NCBI RefSeq assembly: GCF_000719705.1
Contig: NZ_JOHO01000029.1
Location: 19,976 to 83,975 of the forward strand
Direction of reading: 5' to 3'
Length of the DNA: 64,000 bases
DNA from: Streptomyces sp. NRRL S-350
GTDB lineage: Bacteria > Actinomycetota > Actinomycetes > Streptomycetales > Streptomycetaceae
Each line of letters starts with the position of its first letter. Position 1 is the first letter of the stretch. Below, in pieces: positions 59,590 through 64,000 of the stretch. Below the pieces are notes generated by a model that saw only the letters and a list, made by a program, of their open reading frames with translations, was not told where the DNA came from and made no database searches. The translations under genes and the position numbers were made by a program.

Positions 59590-60321
59590 ATGAACCGTAC
59601 GATCCGCACCGCCGAGGACGTCCTCACCCTGCTCGACAAGCTGTTCCCGTCGGCTGAAGCCTTCTGGGACCGGTTCTACGCGGACCGGCCCGCCGACCGA
59701 CCGTTCTTCGCCCCCAAGCCGGACGAGAACCTGGCCTCCTACCTCGACCGCGGCCTGGTCTCCCCCGCCCCGACCGGCGCCCCCGCCCGCGCCCTGGACC
59801 TCGGCTGCGGCCTCGGCCGGAACGCGATCCACCTGGCGTCGCTCGGTTTCGACGTCGACGCCGTCGACATCTCCTCCACCGCCGTCGACTGGGCCGAGGA
59901 GCGCGCCCGCGAGGCCGACGTGGGGGCCGGTCCGCGCTTCCACCGGGCGAGCATCTTCGACATCGAACTCCCGCACCCGCAGTACGACCTGGTCTACGAC
60001 TCCGGCTGCCTGCACCACCTCCCGCCGCACCGCCGGGTCAGCTATCTCGCCCTCCTGGACCGGGTCCTCGCGCCGGGCGGGTACTTCGGCGTCACCGTGT
60101 TCGCCGCCGGGGCGATGGGGTCGGAGCGACCCGACGCGGAGTTGTACCGGCTCGGCAGCCTGGAGGGCGGACTGGCCTACTCGCCGGACGAACTGCGCTT
60201 GCTCTTCCGGGACTTCGAGCCGCTGGAGGTCCGACCGATGGCCGCCCAAGCACCCGATTCCGCGCTGTTCGGCGTCCCCTTCCTCCTCACAGCACTCTTC
60301 CAGCGAACTGCCAGCCTCTAA
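59590..60321 (+). CDS. Class I SAM-dependent methyltransferase
   Basis: 243 residues. Motif I ALDLGCGLGRNAIHLASLGF, acidic loop VDAVDISSTAVDWAEERAR, motif II/III LVYDSGCLHHLPPHRRVSYLALLDRVLAPGGYF. Substrate unknown. The start MNRTIRTAEDVLTLLDKLF is chosen because TACGCT lies 7 bases upstream and there is no ribosome-binding site, so leaderless translation is likely. Confidence 0.9.
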   Translation: MNRTIRTAEDVLTLLDKLFPSAEAFWDRFYADRPADRPFFAPKPDENLASYLDRGLVSPAPTGAPARALDLGCGLGRNAIHLASLGFDVDAVDISSTAVDWAEERAREADVGAGPRFHRASIFDIELPHPQYDLVYDSGCLHHLPPHRRVSYLALLDRVLAPGGYFGVTVFAAGAMGSERPDAELYRLGSLEGGLAYSPDELRLLFRDFEPLEVRPMAAQAPDSALFGVPFLLTALFQRTASL

Positions 60322-60357
60322 TCGGGCTCTCATCCTGCCCGCCTAGCCTCCGGCCGT

Positions 60358-61617
60358 ATGAACGTCTCCCTGCTCGACGGCTGGTTCCCGTGGGCGGTCC
60401 AGGCCGCGGCCCTCGCACTGTTCCTGGGCACGCTGGCCCGGCGGGACCGCGCGTGGCGGTTGAAATGGGGGCCGATCGCGCTGGGGACGGCACTGCTGGT
60501 CACCGGGGTCGCCGCCGCGGCCGTCCTCACCCTGGCCGGGATCACCGACCCGATCCCGTTCGGGGTGTGGCTGTGGGGCTGGGTGGCGGTCGCGGCGTTC
60601 TGCGTGCTGGGGTTCGGCTGGCGCGGCGCCCGCTGGTGGCGGCGGCTGCTCGTGGCGCCGACCGCCCTGTTGGCGCTGTTCTGTGCGGCGAACAGCGTGA
60701 ACATCGCCACCGGCTACTACCCGACCCTGGACGACGCGATCGGGGAGCTCAGCGGGCAGCCGCTGCCGGACCAGCTCACGCTCGCCGAACTCGCGTCCGT
60801 CCACGGCAAGTCGAAGACCGGCCGGATCGTGCAGGTCGACATTCCGGACACCGCCAGCGGCTTCGCCCACCGCCAGGAGCTGGTCTACCTGCCGCCCGCC
60901 TGGTTCCGCAGCCAGAACCGGCCCAAGCTGCCGGTGCTGGAGATGATCGGCGGCGAGTTCGCGGCGCCCGACAACTGGATCCGCTCCGGCAACGCCGTGA
61001 AGACCGCCGACGAGTTCGCCGCCAAGCACAACGGCTTCGCCCCGATCCTGGTCTTCGTGGACGCCACCGGCGGGTTCCGGGTGGACACCGAGTGCGTCGA
61101 CGGCCCGCACGGCCACGCCGAATCCCACCTGGTGAAGGACGTTCCGCCGTTCGTCCAGAAGACCTTCAACGCCGCCACCGACCCGCACAAGTGGGGTGTG
61201 GCCGGCTGGTCGATGGGCGGCACCTGCGCCGTCGACCTCACCGTCGAACACCCCACCGTCTTCGCGCACTTCGGCGACTTCTCCGGCGACAAGGGCCCGT
61301 ACATCGGCGACAAGGACCACACCGTCCAGGAGCTGTACGGCGGCGACGCGGCGGCCTGGGCGGCCCACGACCCGCTGACCGTGCTCGCCCACCACCCCAA
61401 GTACCAGGGCGTCTCGGGCTACTTCGGGCAGGGCGACGAGGAGCACGGCCAGATCGAGTCCGCCAAGGCCCTGGACGCGGCCGCCAGGAAGGACGGCATC
61501 CGCACCGTCACCGCCGTCGGCTCGGGCCGGCACACCTGGCAGACCGGCGCGGCGACCTTCGCCCAGGCCCTGCCCTGGCTCGCCCAACAGCTCGGCGTCC
61601 CGGGCACCCATGCATAG
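60358..61617 (+). CDS. Membrane-anchored alpha/beta esterase
   Basis: 419 residues. Four N-terminal membrane helices (about 10-115) lead to an extracytoplasmic esterase-D-type domain with nucleophile elbow VAGWSMGGTCAV, catalytic His in GSGRHTWQTG and the family RQELVYLPPAWF. Related streptomycete proteins resemble FrmB/mycolyltransferase folds but act on unknown esters. TAGCCT (60344-60349) lies 8 bases before the ATG, suggesting a leaderless mRNA. Confidence 0.85.
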   Translation: MNVSLLDGWFPWAVQAAALALFLGTLARRDRAWRLKWGPIALGTALLVTGVAAAAVLTLAGITDPIPFGVWLWGWVAVAAFCVLGFGWRGARWWRRLLVAPTALLALFCAANSVNIATGYYPTLDDAIGELSGQPLPDQLTLAELASVHGKSKTGRIVQVDIPDTASGFAHRQELVYLPPAWFRSQNRPKLPVLEMIGGEFAAPDNWIRSGNAVKTADEFAAKHNGFAPILVFVDATGGFRVDTECVDGPHGHAESHLVKDVPPFVQKTFNAATDPHKWGVAGWSMGGTCAVDLTVEHPTVFAHFGDFSGDKGPYIGDKDHTVQELYGGDAAAWAAHDPLTVLAHHPKYQGVSGYFGQGDEEHGQIESAKALDAAARKDGIRTVTAVGSGRHTWQTGAATFAQALPWLAQQLGVPGTHA

Positions 61618-61718
61618 CGGGGACGGGCATGCGTAGCCGAGGACAGGCACGCGTTGCCGAGGACAGGCAGGCGTAGCAGGGAAAGGCACGCGTAGCGGGG
61701 GGAGGCACGCAGCCGAGG
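61612..61718 (+). repeat. Degenerate ~20-bp tandem repeat, about five copies
   Basis: Units like TAGCCGAGGACAGGCACGCG recur after the esterase stop codon, each with 2-4 differences. The first unit overlaps the esterase stop. Confidence 0.85.
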
Positions 61719-62001
61719 CACCGACTGCTCCCCGCCTCCCGCCGGCCGGATCGGCCGTGGGGAAAGCCTTGGTGTCGGCGGCCGCCCGCGCCCGGTCCGC
61801 ACGGACCGCCGGGGATGCCGTACGGGCCCGCAGCACCACCCCCAGCAGCGGGATCCGCCGCTTCGGACGGCGCACCCGCGCGCCCGCGCGCCCCAGGAAC
61901 CCCTTGCACACTGCCCATGGTTCCCGACGCGCCCGCACACACGTTCCCCATCAGTGCCCCGCAGCCCGCCCGGCCACCTGACCACCCGTCGGAATCCCGC
62001 T
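61719..62001. other. Intergenic region after the repeat
   Basis: About 280 bp of GC-rich sequence with no convincing ORF on either strand: the open frames lack Streptomyces codon bias and recognisable families. I see no RNA gene. Confidence 0.45.
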
Positions 62002-62030
62002 TTGCTCCCGGCCTCCCGGTGGCATAGGTT
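62002..62030 (+). promoter_or_regulatory. Predicted promoter of the lipoprotein gene
   Basis: TTGCTC (62002-62007), 17-bp spacer and TAGGTT (62025-62030) fit the vegetative consensus. A start near 62037 gives a 97-nt leader. Confidence 0.55.
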
Positions 62031-62133
62031 TCGACCGCCGTCGACGCAGCACCGGCGCTGACCGCCCCTCGGAGCAGGGGAGCGCAGCGCGACAGGAGCC
62101 GGACGGCCGTACGACAACGGGGGAGGAACAGCC

Positions 62134-63075
62134 ATGCCGAGTGCCCGCGACCACGGGTCGACCGGGCGGCGGGGACGGACGGACGGTGCCGCACGGCGGC
62201 AGCCCGCCGCCGCAGCACCCCCGACCCCGACCCACACCACCGGACACCCGAGGAATCGTCAGTTGCGCAGCATCCGACTGGTCACCGCCACCGCCGCCGC
62301 CCTCGTCTGCCTGGGTGCGCTGAGCGCCTGCGGGCCGGACGACAACGGCGGCCAGGACGCCGGCAAGACCGCCGCCCCCGCCCCGTCCGACGGCGCGCCG
62401 TCCGCCCCGGCCCCGTCCAACGGCGCCCCGTCCGGTGCCGCGCCGTCGGGCGCCCCCACCGGCGCGGCCAAGGGCATCCCGGCCAAGGCCTGGATGGACA
62501 CCAAGAGCATCCCGATGGACGAGACCTACCACTACGCGCCGCTGGCGGCCAACGCCAAGCCGCTCACCGGCGTGGTCCAGTTCAAGGGCATGGAGCTGTG
62601 CCACGCCCCGGTCGCCAAGGACGACGAGTACATGTTCACCGGCACCGCCGCCGCGAAGGCGTCGGTCGGCTTCGGCGGCGACCGCTGGACGGCCCAGCAG
62701 ACCCTGCTCTTCGAGGGCGACCCGACCCACAGCAGCGGCACCAAGCAGATGACCAACCTGACGGACGGGCACCTGACGGACGCGCTCAAGGGCTGCGCGA
62801 AGACCGTGCCCGGCGCCACCGTGAAGGTCACCAGCGGCGAGGGCGCGCCGTTCTTCGCCGCCGTCCTGACCGTCCCGCAGGCGGACGGCAGCACGGTCAC
62901 CCTGCACGAGTACGTGGTCACCGACGGCGGGGTGGTCAACGAGCTGTCGGTCTGGGCGACGGCCAAGGGCGGCGCCCAGCCGAAGGACGCCTGGAAGGCC
63001 CCGGAGGACAAGTACGTCGGCTCCGGCATGTCGGCGCCGATGTGCGAGGCCCTTCCGGGCTGCGACGGGCGCTGA
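62134..63075 (+). CDS. Putative lipoprotein of unknown function
   Basis: 313 residues. The ATG has a strong GGGGAGG before it, but the N-terminus is unusually long: about 45 Arg/Thr/Pro-rich residues before the hydrophobic core VTATAAALVCLGALSAC with its lipobox Cys. A Pro/Ser/Ala linker follows, then a folded domain (IPMDETYHYAPLAANAKPLTGVVQFKG, VTSGEGAPFFAAVLTVPQADGSTVTLHEYVV) with Cys in MELCHAP, LKGCAKT and MCEALPGC. Probably an outer-face protein. No family recognised. Confidence 0.7.
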   Translation: MPSARDHGSTGRRGRTDGAARRQPAAAAPPTPTHTTGHPRNRQLRSIRLVTATAAALVCLGALSACGPDDNGGQDAGKTAAPAPSDGAPSAPAPSNGAPSGAAPSGAPTGAAKGIPAKAWMDTKSIPMDETYHYAPLAANAKPLTGVVQFKGMELCHAPVAKDDEYMFTGTAAAKASVGFGGDRWTAQQTLLFEGDPTHSSGTKQMTNLTDGHLTDALKGCAKTVPGATVKVTSGEGAPFFAAVLTVPQADGSTVTLHEYVVTDGGVVNELSVWATAKGGAQPKDAWKAPEDKYVGSGMSAPMCEALPGCDGR

Positions 63076-63087
63076 CACGAACGTCGT

Positions 63088-63151
63088 GCACTGAGACGAA
63101 CAGGCACTGAGACGAACGTGCACTGAGACGAACAGGCACTGACACGGACGG
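63088..63151 (+). repeat. 16-bp tandem repeat, four copies
   Basis: Units of GCACTGAGACGAACAG at 63088, 63104, 63120 and 63136, with small changes, directly follow the lipoprotein stop codon. Confidence 0.92.
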
Positions 63152-63239
63152 GCGCCCGCCTCGCAGGCGCCCCCACCCCCACAGACGGCCGTCCGGCCCG
63201 TCCGGCACAGGGGACCGGACGGACCGGGCGGCTCCTTCA

Positions 63240-63262
63240 CGCCCGCTCCCGGGGAGCGGGCG
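63240..63262 (-). terminator. Hairpin between convergent lipoprotein and HNH genes
   Basis: CGCCCGCTCC (63240-63249) pairs with GGAGCGGGCG (63253-63262) around CGG, 26 bases past the HNH stop on the minus strand. Confidence 0.7.
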
Positions 63263-63288
63263 TCAAGGCCTCACGACGCTGGGCGCCG

Positions 63289-63843
63289 TCACAGCCCCAG
63301 GACGCTGAGCGCCGTGGTCCAGTCGCTGGCGATGGCGCTGCGGGCGTCGTCGAGGCTCACCCGGCCGCCGCACACGGCGTTCTTGAGCTTGGTCTCGACG
63401 GAGTCCTTGCTCCGCGCCGGCTGGCTGCCGTAGTGCGGTTCGGGCCACAGGTTGGCGGGGTCGCGCGGGGCGCCGCCGAGTTCCAGCGGTACGAGGTGGT
63501 CCTCCTCGTAGTCCGCCATGCTGGTGTCCTCGTAGCCGTACTGCACGATCTGCTTCGCCTTCAGGGCGTTGGTGTAGCTGGTCGACGGGCGGACGGTGGC
63601 GGTCCAGCCGGAGACGCAGATGGTCTGCCCGATGGTGTCCTGGGTGACGTCCGGGTTGTACGCGCCGGGGGTGCAGGACGGGTCGGGCAGCGGCAGGTAG
63701 GCCTGCGAACAACTGGCGTCGAGCGTGCGGGAGTTCGTGGGGGCGGGCACCTTGACGGCGGCCTGGGCGGTGCCGGCGGCGAGCCCGGCGGCGGTGAGGG
63801 CGGCCGCCACGGCAACGACGGTCAGGCGCTGACGGAGCATCAT
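63289..63843 (-). CDS. Secreted HNH-type nuclease-like protein
   Basis: 184 residues. Signal peptide RLTVVAVAAALTAAGLAAGTAQA, then a small domain with several cysteines and YEEDHLVPLELGGAPRDPANLWPEP. This is an HNH-like motif: E-D-H-L-x-P-L-E-L-G-G-x4-D-P-x-N-L-W. It may be an extracellular DNase or a DNA-binding relic. AGGAGA lies 7 bases before the ATG at 63843. It is near the right contig end, and its upstream 118 bases appear to be true genomic sequence. Confidence 0.85.
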   Translation of the reverse strand: MMLRQRLTVVAVAAALTAAGLAAGTAQAAVKVPAPTNSRTLDASCSQAYLPLPDPSCTPGAYNPDVTQDTIGQTICVSGWTATVRPSTSYTNALKAKQIVQYGYEDTSMADYEEDHLVPLELGGAPRDPANLWPEPHYGSQPARSKDSVETKLKNAVCGGRVSLDDARSAIASDWTTALSVLGL

Positions 63844-63961
63844 GGGGAAGTCTCCTGGGCCGGCCCGGCCTCTCGCCGGGCGACTGTGCTCATGACAGCA
63901 CCGCACGGGCGACGACCGTCAGACCCAGGACGTGAACGCCTGATGACCTCGCCTTCACAAC

Positions 63962-64000
63962 CTGTCTCTTATACACATCTCCGAGCCCACGAGACAGGCA
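63962..64000. other. Illumina Nextera adapter (artefact)
   Basis: CTGTCTCTTATACACATCT (63962-63980) is the Tn5 mosaic end, CCGAGCCCACGAGAC (63981-63995) the rest of the Nextera read-2 adapter, and AGGCA (63996-64000) agrees with the start of an i7 index such as AGGCAGAA. This is not genomic DNA, so the contig end is untrimmed. Confidence 0.98.

Noticed and set aside
61719..62133. Coding region between esterase and lipoprotein
   Set aside because: Frames on both strands lack codon bias, start signals and recognisable motifs.
63962..63980. Tn5-like mosaic end as a sign of a mobile element
   Set aside because: It continues exactly into the Nextera adapter and index, so it comes from library preparation.
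1..64000. CRISPR arrays
   Set aside because: All tandem repeats are contiguous without unique spacers of uniform length.
1..64000. tRNA or rRNA genes
   Set aside because: No cloverleaf-like sequence with TTCGANTC-type T-arm and CCA-stem pattern was found by eye; a tRNAscan or Infernal run would be decisive.

Overview
The window is about 72-73% GC, with dense short-spaced operons, GTG/TTG starts and strong third-position GC bias. Its gene set includes a WhiJ-type XRE/DUF397/ATPase cassette, a SAV2148-family HEPN protein, the GlgX-TreY-TreZ pathway and an actinobacterial cysteine-operon leader peptide. This points to the chromosome of a Streptomyces or close relative such as Kitasatospora. I see no rRNA, tRNA, CRISPR, insertion sequence, prophage or NRPS/PKS cluster. 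The last 39 bases are Illumina Nextera adapter, so the window ends at an untrimmed contig end.

Layout. 1-3.8 kb: tail of a urease small subunit, a non-canonical urease alpha subunit, agmatine deiminase and a TetR regulator. 3.8-8.7 kb: a degenerate PP2C-like protein, three exported or membrane-anchored proteins (one unknown, DUF3105, DUF305) and a peptidyl-tRNA hydrolase. 8.7-14.6 kb: an MFS exporter divergent from a MarR regulator, an acetyltransferase, the alkylation-repair pair Ada/AlkA fusion plus Ogt, and an ASCH protein. 14.7-20.8 kb: rsgA with an elaborate leader, a CtaG-like oxidase assembly protein, a SEDS (FtsW/RodA) protein and a YihY/BrkB membrane protein. 20.9-30.7 kb: a complete assimilatory sulfate-reduction operon (leader peptide, sulfite reductase, zinc-ribbon peptide, APS/PAPS reductase, CysC, CysD, CysN, sulfonate-type ABC transporter, sirohydrochlorin chelatase). 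30.9-34.0 kb: a secreted ricin-fold lectin, a secreted beta-propeller protein and an XRE regulator. 34.1-38.7 kb: DEAD-box helicase, cold-shock protein, MMPL transporter. 39.3-46.0 kb: kinase-like, polysaccharide deacetylase, DUF1963-like, two GNATs, a DnaQ-type exonuclease and the HEPN protein. 46.4-52.9 kb: glgX, treY, treZ. 53.0-55.3 kb: a split transketolase divergent from soxR. 55.4-59.2 kb: kinase-like, GNAT and the WhiJ-type cassette. 59.6-63.8 kb: methyltransferase, membrane esterase, lipoprotein and secreted HNH protein.

How the genes work together. The sulfur operon takes organosulfonate or sulfate sulfur through APS and PAPS to sulfite and sulfide. The chelatase supplies siroheme to the reductase, and the leader peptide probably senses cysteine supply. 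GlgX debranches glycogen, TreY turns the chain end into a trehalosyl unit and TreZ releases trehalose. SoxR probably controls the split transketolase through a SoxR-box in the shared promoter. The most novel signal is the rsgA leader. It holds a 23-codon upstream ORF whose Shine-Dalgarno is complementary to an internal copy of the 16S anti-Shine-Dalgarno, followed directly by a hairpin that would hide the rsgA ribosome-binding site. This looks like an undescribed 30S-responsive attenuator for a 30S-assembly GTPase. Other recurrent features are short tandem repeats at gene 3' ends and many starts that look leaderless.
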